This document shows, piece by piece, positions 1 through 11,228 of a DNA stretch of 64,000 nt. The stretch is taken from contig JAKFWA010000054.1 of the NCBI GenBank assembly GCA_021732995.1, forward strand, positions 62,001 to 126,000, written 5' to 3'. Position 1 is the first letter of the stretch. Each line of letters opens with the position of its first letter. This stretch comes from Planctomycetaceae bacterium. GTDB taxonomy: Bacteria > Planctomycetota > Planctomycetia > Planctomycetales > Planctomycetaceae. The notes beneath the pieces were generated by a model. That model was given only the letters and a program-made list of their open reading frames with translations, ran no database searches and was not told where the DNA came from. Made by a program: the position numbers and the translations under genes.

Positions 1-360
1 GTGCGGGCTCGGGAAGATGCCTTCAGCCGTGCTTCCATCGGACAGGTCCAACTCATATCGCACGAGGTGACTGGGGCCGGGATCGGGGGCGAAGAAGTGA
101 TAACCGTGGTTGAGATACAGAGCTTCCAGATACGGGCGGAAGCCTCGCCACAGAGTCACCCACAGGGGTGCGGCAGGATCCATCGACATCGGGGCGGTGA
201 CAACTGCCAGCAGATGCAGGGCGAGCGCGACTGAAACGATCCAGCGTACTCGTGGCGAGAGAGCCGACGGCGCCGACGCAGGTTCGTTCGGACTGCGAGT
301 TGAGGGCGAGGTAGTGGCCACAATGACGGATCTCGGTACCTGAAAGTGGAAGGGACCCAT
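1..360 (-). CDS. Partial membrane-anchored protein of unknown function (N-terminal part)
   Basis: The reading frame is open from an ATG at 360 to the left edge, so the C-terminus is missing; 120 residues are visible. After a polar N-terminus rich in Ser, Thr and Pro there is one hydrophobic segment (about residues 46-64, VSVALALHLLAVVTAPM region), then an aromatic stretch containing YLEALYLNHGYHFFAPDPG and SHLVRYELDLSDG. From memory, the NHGY-FFAPDPGPSH motif recurs in planctomycete hypothetical proteins, often next to HTTM-domain membrane proteins, but no function is established. A GTG at 321 is an alternative start; neither start has a convincing Shine-Dalgarno sequence. It is divergent from the beta-helix gene at 605. 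The frame is well supported; the function is unknown. Confidence 0.65.
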   Translation of the reverse strand, partial: MGPFHFQVPRSVIVATTSPSTRSPNEPASAPSALSPRVRWIVSVALALHLLAVVTAPMSMDPAAPLWVTLWRGFRPYLEALYLNHGYHFFAPDPGPSHLVRYELDLSDGSTAEGIFPSPH

Positions 361-604
361 AAGGTCTTAGCTCGACCCCATCGATTTGGCAGGCCGTTTC
401 GGATGCAGCGACGACGAGCCTTCGGGATAAGAATCCGTCCGCGCACGTTGTGACGGCTGATCCTGAACTGCGAGGATTTCGGCGTCCATGAGATGGCGCG
501 ACTATGAGGGATGTTGCGGTCGTATGACTGGTCATGAACGACTATCAGCGCTACATCAGTGTCTGGCTGAGGCCCGCTGATCTCGCATTTCGAAAGGCAC
601 TTTC

Positions 605-1861
605 ATGGCGAATCGCACTGCTGGAGTCGTCGTTGCTGTTGCGTTACTGGTTACTGCCAGTCATTGGTTGCGAACCACTCGGTCGGAGGTTGGTCCGACC
701 GGGCTGGCTGCTCAGGATCGCACGACAGCACAAACTTTGTTGCCCGGAGCTCGCGCCGAGATTGACGCGGCCAAGTTCCCTTCATTGCAGGCTGCATTCG
801 ATGCGATTCCGAAAGAGGGCGGTGTCGTCCGCATTCCGCCGGGAACGTTTGAGATCCAGCAACCTTTGGTGATCTCTCGGTCGGATGTCCTCATTCAGGG
901 CGCCGGCACGGCAACGCACATCAAGAATGTGAATGCCGACGGTGCCTCAGCCCTGATCGTGAAACATCCCGACGGCGACAAGGCAAAGGCAAACGACAAG
1001 CTGTGGCGCGTGATGCTCAGCAACTTCCGCATCACGGGAAATGAGAAGTCGGGCAATGGCATCGAGGCCATAATGGTCAACGAGATGTTCATCCAGGGCG
1101 TGACCGTCAGTTATCACGGCGGCGACGGCATCAAGCTCGACCGTTGTTACGAGGATCCGCGCGTCAGCGACTGCCTCATTACCTACAACAAACAGACAGG
1201 AGTAAATCTGCCCGGTTGCCACGACATTGTCGTTTGCGGCAATCAGTTTGAAGAGAACCGCGATGCGCTGCATTGCTTCGATTCATTCAACCTGTGCTTC
1301 ACTGGCAACTGCGTAGACGATCATCTCGGAGACGGTGTGGTTATCGAAAACACCTACGGATCAGTGGTGTCCGGAAACATGATTGAGGAGTGTGATGGCC
1401 GGGGTATTGTGCTGAATCGCGACTGCTACGGCATCACTCTGTCAGCGAATGTGATTGCCCATAACGGAGGCGGTATTGACCTGCTCGATGCCCATGGCTG
1501 CGCGGTCTCCGCCAACACGTTCGTGCTGTTGAAGATGCCGCCCAAGGCGAAGGACGGCACTCAGCCACCGCAGCTCGATACACGCTGTTTACGCATTGCG
1601 AAGGACAGCAGCCGCATCGCCGTAACGGGAAACAGCTTCTGCGACAGCTACGTCGGCGAAGGCGCCGTGAAACGCAAGATTGGCGATCAACTGGCGGGCG
1701 GTATTGCACTTGAAGGTACCCGAGATGTGAACATCACCGGCAACACGTTTTCCAGCTTGCCCAAGGCTGTTGAGTTGCGCGAGCCGAAGAGCGAGCACGT
1801 GCTGTTTTTAAATAATGTGTTGGTTGATTCCCCGAGCGATCACGAGCAGCTTGGAAAGTGA
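605..1861 (+). CDS. Exported right-handed parallel beta-helix (pectate-lyase/NosD-like) protein
   Basis: 418 residues. An N-terminal hydrophobic segment (residues 7-20) reads as a signal peptide or anchor. Residues 58-85 hold the FPSLQAAFDAIP...GGVVRIPPGTFEI entry seen in pectate-lyase-3-like beta-helices. The rest is made of short turns such as NVIAHNGGGIDLLDA, VSGNMIEECDGRGIVL and ITGNTF, with Asn and Gly at regular spacing, as in parallel beta-helix/NosD repeats. Such proteins bind or cleave extracellular polysaccharides, but I see no catalytic signature that fixes an activity. The ATG at 605 follows a GAAAGG box. It ends 12 bp before the convergent DUF1501 gene, so no promoter or long terminator fits between them. 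Substrate unknown. Confidence 0.8.
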   Translation: MANRTAGVVVAVALLVTASHWLRTTRSEVGPTGLAAQDRTTAQTLLPGARAEIDAAKFPSLQAAFDAIPKEGGVVRIPPGTFEIQQPLVISRSDVLIQGAGTATHIKNVNADGASALIVKHPDGDKAKANDKLWRVMLSNFRITGNEKSGNGIEAIMVNEMFIQGVTVSYHGGDGIKLDRCYEDPRVSDCLITYNKQTGVNLPGCHDIVVCGNQFEENRDALHCFDSFNLCFTGNCVDDHLGDGVVIENTYGSVVSGNMIEECDGRGIVLNRDCYGITLSANVIAHNGGGIDLLDAHGCAVSANTFVLLKMPPKAKDGTQPPQLDTRCLRIAKDSSRIAVTGNSFCDSYVGEGAVKRKIGDQLAGGIALEGTRDVNITGNTFSSLPKAVELREPKSEHVLFLNNVLVDSPSDHEQLGK

Positions 1862-1873
1862 GTGGCGTCGCCG

Positions 1874-3268
1874 CTACGCCAAGATCGGTTGTACCACGTG
1901 GCCGTGGACGTCGGTGAGGCGATAGTCGCGACCGCCGTGACGGAACGTGAGTTTGGTATGGTCGATGCCCAGCAAATGCAGAATGGTTGCGTGGAAGTCG
2001 TGAACGTGGACGCGGTTTTCGGCGACGGTGGCACCAATTTCGTCGGTGCTGCCGTAACTGATGCCGCCCTTCACGCCACCACCAGCCATCCATGAGGAAA
2101 AGCAGGCACTGTGATGGCCGCGCCCCTTGGTGCCGTCGACTCCGGGCGTGCGACCAAATTCGGTGGTCCATACGACCAGCGTTTCATCCAGCATGCCGCG
2201 ACGCTTGAGGTCCTTCAGTAAGCCAGCAATCGGCTGATCGATGACTTTGGCGTGATCGGCGTGTTCCGCCATGTTGCCGTGCTGGTCCCAGTTGTGACTC
2301 GAACTGCCGTCGATCAGTTCGATCATCCGCACGCCCTTCTCTGCCAGCCGTCGCGCGACGAGACACTTCCAGCCGAATCCGTCCGTTTGTCCGGGCTTCA
2401 GGCCATACAGAGACAACGTCTCGGCGGTTTCCTGTGAGATGTCGAAGGCGTCTCGCGCTTCCGTCTGCATATGGAAAGCAGTTTCGAAGGTGCGAATGCG
2501 GGCTGCCAGCTCCTGATCCGCACCACGTTCGGCGAGATGTTTTTGATTGAGCGTGTTGGCGAAGCCAAGTTCCAACTGCTGCACCGCTGCCTGAGGCGTG
2601 CGTCGATCAAGGTCCACAATCGGAGTTGGACCGGGGACCACGCGCACTCCCTGATGGTACGCGGGTAGGAAGTCGTTGGCGTAGACCTGCGTGCCGGCAT
2701 AGGGCAACTGCTGAGCGAGCACCATGAAAGACGGCAGGTTGCGGTTCATCGTGCCCAGGCCGTAGCTCACCCATGCTCCGATGCTGGGGCGAGAGAAGAA
2801 GAACGAACCTGTGTGCATCGCGAGCGTGGCCTGATAATGCTCATTGTCGTCGGACTTCATCGACTTGATCAGCGCGATATCGTCCATGCACTCGCGTAGG
2901 TGAGGGAACAAGTCGCTGACCAGAGTGCCGCAAGTTCCACCCGGTCGAAACTGCCAAAGTGGCTTGAGCAGGACTCGTTGTTCATTCGACAGACCGCCGC
3001 CGACGCCCATCGTCTTGCCGTCAGCAGCGAAGAGTTTGGGCTTATGGTCGTACGAATCCATGTGTGACACGCCACCGTTGGAAAAGATGAAGATCAGCCG
3101 CTTGGCCTTCGCCGGTGCGTGCGGCTGCTTCGGTGCCAACGGATCGCCCGCGCCGCTGCCAGATGATGACTCCGCGAGCAGTTCGGACAGCAGTCCCGGC
3201 ATCAACAATGATCCAGCGGCCATACTCCGCAGGACGTGTCGACGACCGGATTGGGGATTGAATTGCAT
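1874..3268 (-). CDS. DUF1501 domain-containing (sulfatase-like fold) exported protein
   Basis: 464 residues, the usual length for DUF1501. The N-terminus has a twin-arginine-like pattern (GRRHVLRSMAAGSLLMPGL, residues 8-26), indicating export. Family landmarks include SNGGVSHMDSYDHKP, KSDDNEHYQATLAMHTGS, WTTEFGRTPGVDGTKGRGHH and HDFHATILHLLGIDH near the C-terminus; these resemble the metal-binding His/Asp clusters of the alkaline phosphatase/sulfatase fold. In planctomycetes DUF1501 genes almost always lie beside PSD1/DUF1549/DUF1553 genes, as here: the 979-residue partner lies directly upstream with a 63-bp gap, so the two probably form an operon. The biochemical role of the pair is not established; degradation or handling of complex polysaccharides is a common suggestion only. 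Confidence 0.93.
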   Translation of the reverse strand: MQFNPQSGRRHVLRSMAAGSLLMPGLLSELLAESSSGSGAGDPLAPKQPHAPAKAKRLIFIFSNGGVSHMDSYDHKPKLFAADGKTMGVGGGLSNEQRVLLKPLWQFRPGGTCGTLVSDLFPHLRECMDDIALIKSMKSDDNEHYQATLAMHTGSFFFSRPSIGAWVSYGLGTMNRNLPSFMVLAQQLPYAGTQVYANDFLPAYHQGVRVVPGPTPIVDLDRRTPQAAVQQLELGFANTLNQKHLAERGADQELAARIRTFETAFHMQTEARDAFDISQETAETLSLYGLKPGQTDGFGWKCLVARRLAEKGVRMIELIDGSSSHNWDQHGNMAEHADHAKVIDQPIAGLLKDLKRRGMLDETLVVWTTEFGRTPGVDGTKGRGHHSACFSSWMAGGGVKGGISYGSTDEIGATVAENRVHVHDFHATILHLLGIDHTKLTFRHGGRDYRLTDVHGHVVQPILA

Positions 3269-3331
3269 GACAGTATTCCAGTGTGCGAGACGGCTTTGTC
3301 GTCTCGCGTTGTGTTTCGATCTCGGTGCGGC

Positions 3332-6271
<2,940 letters not shown>

Positions 6272-6442
6272 TTCGCGAGCCTTATCCGGGCGTGGTGGTG
6301 AGGCTGGACCTGATCGAATTTCCGGCGAACAGGGAAGTTTATCGCGTCAGCAAGGCGGCAGTCATCCCTGTCCGCAACTAGAACTTCCATGCTGCCAGGA
6401 ATCGAAAGGCTTGTATCCAGATCTCTAGCGAATGGAGCTATC

Positions 6443-7342
6443 GTGCATTTGCCGACCATTGTTGTGAGGTACATCTCGACGTTCCTTTGCCTTCTAGCGA
6501 TCAGTTCTGGTCGGACGGGGACCAGTTCAAACATGGTGGTCGCTGATGAGCCTGTAGCTGCGAACCTTCGCGAGCGAGCGGTTCAATTCCATTTGAGAGC
6601 TCAGCAACGCACCGGGCTGCTGATTCCGATGTATGTCTACCCCGAGAACGTGCATACCAACGCCGCTTACAATCGGCTGATTGACCTCAAGAAACGCTAC
6701 GAGACGGTTCCGTTCTGGGTCATTGTGAATCCGGCATCAGGACCGGGAACTCAGGTCGATGCCAACTATACGAAGGCGATCGATCGCCTGCAGGGCGCGG
6801 GTTGCGTTGTGCTGGGTTATGTGTCGACCAGTTACGCCAAACGGACTGTGGACGAGGTCAGTGCGGATCTTGATCGCTGGCGGAAGTTCTATCCGCGCAC
6901 TCACGGTATCTTCTTTGATGAGATGATTTACGAAGATAATGACAATGGCGTGCAGCATCAGCTCAAGCTGAATCGGCAGGCTGCAGCACTTGGTTTTTGG
7001 CCGACTGTGGCGAATCCCGGGACAGACACTCCGGGACGCTACTTTGCTGCTGACGTCGCCGACGTGATCGTCGTTCACGAAGCTGATGCGTGGCCGACCG
7101 AAACGAAGCTCAAGGGAGACTACTTCGGCGGGTATGCAGATTATCCACCATTCTCTCGAGCGGTCCTGGTATATTCACAGCCGAAGCTGGATGCGTCTGC
7201 AGTGGCGATGGTTCGACGTCACGCGCGTTGGATCTACGTGACTGAGGACGAGTATCGACTGAACGATCCCAAGGCAGACAACCCCTGGGATCGTTTGTCG
7301 AAGCACACGGAAGCTATGTGCGAGCAACTCGCCAAACCGTGA
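6443..7342 (+). CDS. Spherulation-specific family 4 (spherulin 4)-like exported protein
   Basis: 299 residues from a GTG at 6443 that has GGAG six bases upstream; an in-frame ATG at 6389 would add 18 residues but lacks a ribosome-binding site. A hydrophobic segment (about residues 5-20) reads as a signal peptide. The core matches the spherulin-4 family: LLIPMYVYPENV, PFWVIVNPASGPG, CVVLGYVSTSYAKR, then GIFFDEM where Asp and Glu sit as in a TIM-barrel glycosidase-like active site. Family members are TIM-barrel proteins, some linked to galactosaminoglycan-type polysaccharide processing; the substrate here is not predictable. The gene stands alone, divergent from the PSD1 gene and convergent with the HAD gene, with a small GAGCA/TGCTC hairpin (7352-7364) between the ends. 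Confidence 0.82.
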   Translation: MHLPTIVVRYISTFLCLLAISSGRTGTSSNMVVADEPVAANLRERAVQFHLRAQQRTGLLIPMYVYPENVHTNAAYNRLIDLKKRYETVPFWVIVNPASGPGTQVDANYTKAIDRLQGAGCVVLGYVSTSYAKRTVDEVSADLDRWRKFYPRTHGIFFDEMIYEDNDNGVQHQLKLNRQAAALGFWPTVANPGTDTPGRYFAADVADVIVVHEADAWPTETKLKGDYFGGYADYPPFSRAVLVYSQPKLDASAVAMVRRHARWIYVTEDEYRLNDPKADNPWDRLSKHTEAMCEQLAKP

Positions 7343-7362
7343 TGGTTACGGGAGCATGGTGC

Positions 7363-8193
7363 TCATGCGACGACCGTGTGCGCCAGAGCTTCCTCCCGAA
7401 CCTTGTTCGAGACAATGGCTCGCAATACATCTTCCTGACACAGATCTGCGATTGAATCCAGCACGTAATCTGGACGGTACGCGAACAGGTCCAGGTCCGT
7501 TCGGGCTGTCGATCCCGTGAGCACTAATACGGTGCGATAGCTCATCGCGACGCCACCGAGAATATCCGTCTCCATCGTATCACCGACCATGATGGTTTCG
7601 GCTGACGACAGTCCGAGTTCCTTGCGGGCGGCGCGCATCATCACGGGACTCGGTTTGCCGACGCTGAAGGCTTTGCGGCCAGTTGCTGATTCCAGCATCG
7701 CGACGATGGCTCCACAGCCGGGACGAGTCCCAGCCGCTGTAGGACAGTTGGGGTCGAGATTTGTCGCAATCAGCTTGGCGCCGCGCAGGATCATGCGCAC
7801 TGCGGCTTCCACGATCTCCATATTGAAGGTGCGGCCTTCGCCGACGATTACATAGTCAGGGTCTTCATCCACAATTGCATAGCCGTTGCGATGGAGCGCA
7901 TGGAGTAACCCACCTTCACCAATCACGAACGCTGTGCCGCCCGGCTTCTGTTCGGCGACGAAACGTGCCGTCGCCATCGCGCAAGTGAAGATGTGGTTTT
8001 CACTGACGGGGATACCCATACGTTCCAACTTGCAGGCGACATCGCGCCGCGTGCGTTGGCTGTTGTTCGTGAGAAATGCGAAAGGGATCTCGCGCTCCAG
8101 GAGCATTCCCACAAACTGATCGGCACCGGGTATCAATTGCTTGCCGCGGTAGATCACTCCATCCATGTCAATCAGAAATCCAAACGTGCTCAT
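7363..8193 (-). CDS. HAD-IIA family phosphatase (NagD-like)
   Basis: 276 residues from the ATG at 8193, chosen because AAGGAG precedes it and because the family motif starts at once; an upstream in-frame ATG at 8346 gives a non-conserved extension. Motif I is FLIDMDGVIYRG (nucleophile D9 and D11), motif II is FLTNNSQRT, the C2-type cap follows, motif III is the Lys in VGKPSP, and motif IV is MVGDTMETDI. This is the HAD-IIA set (NagD, 4-nitrophenylphosphatase, phosphoglycolate phosphatase). It is a soluble Mg-dependent phosphatase acting on small sugar or nucleotide phosphates; the substrate cannot be read from sequence. It is monocistronic as far as visible. Confidence 0.92.
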   Translation of the reverse strand: MSTFGFLIDMDGVIYRGKQLIPGADQFVGMLLEREIPFAFLTNNSQRTRRDVACKLERMGIPVSENHIFTCAMATARFVAEQKPGGTAFVIGEGGLLHALHRNGYAIVDEDPDYVIVGEGRTFNMEIVEAAVRMILRGAKLIATNLDPNCPTAAGTRPGCGAIVAMLESATGRKAFSVGKPSPVMMRAARKELGLSSAETIMVGDTMETDILGGVAMSYRTVLVLTGSTARTDLDLFAYRPDYVLDSIADLCQEDVLRAIVSNKVREEALAHTVVA

Positions 8194-8662
8194 TGGCACT
8201 CCTTCATTCGGGTCCTTGAGAATTGTCGAAGCGCCTGAGCCGATTCGATTGCAAGAGCTATGCCTTGAACCGATTTCATGAGGCATGGCTTTCCACGTAC
8301 AAAGTCGAACTGCTGACTCATTCAAGAGTTGCATCCCGTCTAACATGTTTGCGTGATGCCGTGGTTCACGTACCTGCCAGCGTGCTGCGCATTGTGTGCT
8401 TCGAAGATGTCAGAGATGAGTGGGATTGACCACGTCGCTACGTGGCTATCATCACGTGTTCTGAGGGGTCAGGTTCAGACGATAGAGATGCGGGCCGGAC
8501 AACTTTGTCCGACTGTCGGACAGGCTTGTCCGACCTACGTCTCATTCGAGTTCCAGCGATTCCGTAAGCCTCATGGTCTTGCGGGATCACTATCTGTGGA
8601 CGATGTTTTCCACTGCCGTCGTTTTGCACGTTTGATCGCTGTTCGATGTCAGGAGTTCGGAC
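8194..8662. other. Divergent intergenic region between HAD phosphatase and PQQ-like gene
   Basis: About 470 bp without a credible gene. It must carry promoters for the two divergent genes, but I cannot place -35/-10 boxes with confidence. Its one clear element is the 47-bp palindromic repeat at 8492-8538, listed separately. Short open frames here have no recognisable composition or ribosome-binding sites. Confidence 0.5.
8492..8538. repeat. REP-like 47-bp palindromic repeat, copy 1
   Basis: Begins GGGCCGGACAACTTTGTCCG and ends TTGTCCGACCTACG. It holds two inner hairpins (CGGACAA/TTGTCCG and GTCGGACA/TTGTCCGAC), and its ends are complementary to each other. A copy differing at only a few positions lies at 59331-59378. 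It sits about 125 bp upstream of the PQQ-like gene. Confidence 0.7.
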
Positions 8663-9967
8663 ATGAAATGCGTCGTCGCTCGAATGCCCGGTAACACGCG
8701 TAGTTGGACGTTGGCCGTTGCCGTTGTGATCGCGGTGATCTCGCTCTCGGCAAAGAGAGCCAGCGCGGTGGAGCCCACTTGGTCCAGCTTCCGTGGACCG
8801 CAAGGAATGGGCGCCAGCGCCGCCAAGGATCTGCCGCTGAAATGGAGCGACTCCGACAACATCGCCTGGAAGGTACCGCTGCCGGGGCCCGGAGCGTCGA
8901 GCCCGATTGTGTTTGGCGACCGCATCTATCTGACGTGCTACACCGGCTTCTTCATACCCGGAGAGGACGGTGGTCGACAGGAAGACCTCAAACGCCACCT
9001 GCTGGCTCTGAATCGAAAAGATGGCAAGACCATCTGGGACACTTCAATTGCTGCGAAGCTCCCGGAAGAGGACCGTATCCGTGATCACGGGTTTGCTGCG
9101 AATACTCCGGCAGCAGACACAGAACGGCTCTACGTCTTCTTTGGCAAGTCAGGTGTGTTCGCTTTTGACCACAGCGGCAAGCAGCTCTGGCAGACCGACG
9201 TTGGATCACGCACCCATAACTGGGGAACGTCCGCTTCGCCGGTGCTCTACAAGGATCTGGTGTTCATCAACGCCAGTGTCGAAAGCGATTCGCTCTACGC
9301 CCTGGACCGCAAGACCGGTCGTGAAAAGTGGCGCGCGAAGGGGATTAAAGAAGCGTGGAACACACCGGTGATTGTCACGGCGAAGTCTGGCCGCAAAGAG
9401 CTGGTGGTCGCGACGCAGGGCAGTGTGCTCGCCTTTGATCCTGACACGGGCGAGCAGTTGTGGTCGTGTAAAACTGACATCGGCTGGTACATGGTCCCGA
9501 GCGTTGTTGAGGCGGACGGTGTCGTATACTGCCTGGGTGGTCGTTCGGGCGTGGCCGCGCTGGCAGTACGAGCGGGCGGAAGTGGCGATGTCACGGAGAC
9601 TCATCGCATCTGGAAGAGCATGAAGGGGTCGAATGTTTCATCACCGGTTTATCTCGACGGTCACGTTTATTGGATGCACGAGCAACGTGGCGTGGCCTAC
9701 TGTGCCAAAGCCGACAGTGGTGAAGTCGTTTACGAGAAGCGTCTGGAGCGGGCGGGTCAGGTCTATTCATCCGCTCTGCTGGCGGGGGGCAATCTCTACT
9801 ACCTGACGCGCGACGGTCGCATGTTCGTGCTGGCCGCCAAACCGGAATTTGAACAGCTCGCGGTCAACGACCTGCGAGACGGCAGCCTGTTCAACGGCTC
9901 GCCCGCCGTGGACGGCAATCGCTTGCTCATCCGGTCCGACAAGTTCTTGTATAGCATTGGGCGGTAG
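8663..9967 (+). CDS. Exported PQQ-binding-like beta-propeller repeat protein
   Basis: 434 residues with a signal peptide (about 10-30, VAVVIAVISLSAKRASA) and an AGGAG ribosome-binding site. Right after it comes WSSFRGPQGMGAS, the usual opening of planctomycete PQQ-like proteins, followed by propeller blades with Trp-docking elements such as LLALNRKDGKTIWDTS, VFAFDHSGKQLWQTD, LYALDRKTGREKW and VLAFDPDTGEQLWSC. These resemble BamB and quinoprotein dehydrogenase propellers, but the C-terminal cytochrome and clear PQQ-coordinating residues of true dehydrogenases are absent, so a binding or scaffold role is more likely. It is the first gene of a co-directional run with the RNA-repair-like pair that follows 35 bp later. 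Confidence 0.9.
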   Translation: MKCVVARMPGNTRSWTLAVAVVIAVISLSAKRASAVEPTWSSFRGPQGMGASAAKDLPLKWSDSDNIAWKVPLPGPGASSPIVFGDRIYLTCYTGFFIPGEDGGRQEDLKRHLLALNRKDGKTIWDTSIAAKLPEEDRIRDHGFAANTPAADTERLYVFFGKSGVFAFDHSGKQLWQTDVGSRTHNWGTSASPVLYKDLVFINASVESDSLYALDRKTGREKWRAKGIKEAWNTPVIVTAKSGRKELVVATQGSVLAFDPDTGEQLWSCKTDIGWYMVPSVVEADGVVYCLGGRSGVAALAVRAGGSGDVTETHRIWKSMKGSNVSSPVYLDGHVYWMHEQRGVAYCAKADSGEVVYEKRLERAGQVYSSALLAGGNLYYLTRDGRMFVLAAKPEFEQLAVNDLRDGSLFNGSPAVDGNRLLIRSDKFLYSIGR

Positions 9968-10002
9968 GCTTGCCGCTCGGCACGTTTGAGGTGGAAGAAG
10001 TC

Positions 10003-10446
10003 GTGCAGCTCATCTTGCTGATGGGGTATCAAGCCACTGGCAAATCGACATTCTGCCGTGAGCGGCTGTTTCACAGCCATTTGCGCATCAACCTCGACAT
10101 GCTGAAGACGCGGCATCGCGAGTGGGAACTGGTGACGACCTGCTTGCGGACTCAGACCGCTTTTGTTGTGGATAACACGAACCTCACCCGGGGTGAGCGT
10201 GGTCGATACATCGACGCCGCGCGTGCGGCGGGATTTCGAATCGTCGGATACTTCTTTGAATCTCGGAAGGCGGACGCCATTCGCCGCAATGCATTGCGGC
10301 CTGACGAACAGCGTGTTCCCGAGGGTGCGATTGCAGGCAGCAGCGGGCGCATGGAGTTGCCCAGCTTCGACGAAGGGTTTGACGAGTTGAAATTCGTGCG
10401 GATTGCCCCAGATGGTGGATTCTCGGTGGAAGACTGGCAGCCATGA
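10003..10446 (+). CDS. P-loop polynucleotide kinase-like protein
   Basis: 147 residues from the GTG at 10003, preceded by GGAAG at good spacing; TTG at 9970 is an alternative. The Walker A motif GYQATGKST is at residues 8-16. A DNTN motif after a hydrophobic strand (FVVDNTNLT) and a following IVGYFFESRKADAIRRNALR segment match the AAA_33/T4 PseT-type 5'-kinase fold. The enzyme would transfer a phosphate to a nucleic-acid 5' end or a small molecule. Its stop overlaps the start of the Thg1-like gene by 4 bp (ATGA), so the two are translationally coupled, which favours an RNA 5'-end role. There is no C-terminal 3'-phosphatase domain. The substrate is inferred only from context. Confidence 0.82.
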   Translation: MQLILLMGYQATGKSTFCRERLFHSHLRINLDMLKTRHREWELVTTCLRTQTAFVVDNTNLTRGERGRYIDAARAAGFRIVGYFFESRKADAIRRNALRPDEQRVPEGAIAGSSGRMELPSFDEGFDELKFVRIAPDGGFSVEDWQP

Positions 10447-11228
10447 AGTTTGATGATCTGGACCAGCGCATGCGGGTCTTTGAGACGGCTCACGACCTGT
10501 GTGTATTGCCGGGACTGTGGATGGTGGCGCGGATTGATGGCCGGAGCTTCACGCGGCTGACCAAAGACGTGCACAAGTTCGAGGCGCCGTTTGACGTTCG
10601 ATTCCGCGATCACATGGTGGCCACCGTCGAGCACTTGATGCTGAACACCGGCTTTCGAATCGTTTATGGCTATACACAGAGTGATGAAATCTCGTTGCTG
10701 TTTCACCGAGATGAGCAACTCTTTGAACGCAAGGAACGCAAATACAACTCAGTCCTGGCGAGCGAGGCGGCGGCCGTTTTCTCTTTGCGACTGGGAGCGG
10801 TGGCGAGTTTCGACTGTCGGATTTGCCAGCTTCCGAGGACGGATCTGGTGATCGACTACTTCCGATGGCGACACGAGGACGCGCATCGCAACGCCTTGTC
10901 GGCTCACTGCTATTGGACGTTGCGGAGGGATGGGTGGGCCATTGCACGAGCGACCAGTCAGCTCTTGGGCATGGATGTCTCCGCCAAGAACGAGTTGCTG
11001 TTTCAGCACGGCATCAACTTCGCCAAGTTGCCTGCGTGGCAGCGGCGTGGTGTGGGTGTTTATTGGGAAGACTTCGCGAAAGAGGCCGTGAACCCTAGAA
11101 CCGGGCAGCCTGCGAAGGCGACTCGCCGGCGGCTTAAGATCGACTTCGAGCTGCCGCTCAAAGATGCCTATCGAGATTTCGTGGCTGCACTGGTCGAGAA
11201 GTCCGCACAAACGAGGAAGACACGATGA
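10443..11228 (+). CDS. Thg1-like tRNA(His) guanylyltransferase family protein (3'-5' polymerase)
   Basis: 261 residues, the size of bacterial Thg1-like proteins. The metal-binding motifs are present: ARIDGRSFTRLT (D32-G33) and GYTQSDEISLLF (D81-E82). Downstream are NALSAHCYWTLRRDG, QHGINFAKLPAWQRRG and a basic C-terminus. The family adds nucleotides in the 3'-5' direction to tRNA 5' ends; bacterial members are generally thought to repair truncated tRNA rather than add the obligatory G-1, which bacteria encode in the gene. It overlaps the kinase-like gene by 4 bp upstream and the phosphodiesterase gene by 4 bp downstream, both as ATGA, so the three are probably co-translated. Confidence 0.92.
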   Translation: MKFDDLDQRMRVFETAHDLCVLPGLWMVARIDGRSFTRLTKDVHKFEAPFDVRFRDHMVATVEHLMLNTGFRIVYGYTQSDEISLLFHRDEQLFERKERKYNSVLASEAAAVFSLRLGAVASFDCRICQLPRTDLVIDYFRWRHEDAHRNALSAHCYWTLRRDGWAIARATSQLLGMDVSAKNELLFQHGINFAKLPAWQRRGVGVYWEDFAKEAVNPRTGQPAKATRRRLKIDFELPLKDAYRDFVAALVEKSAQTRKTR

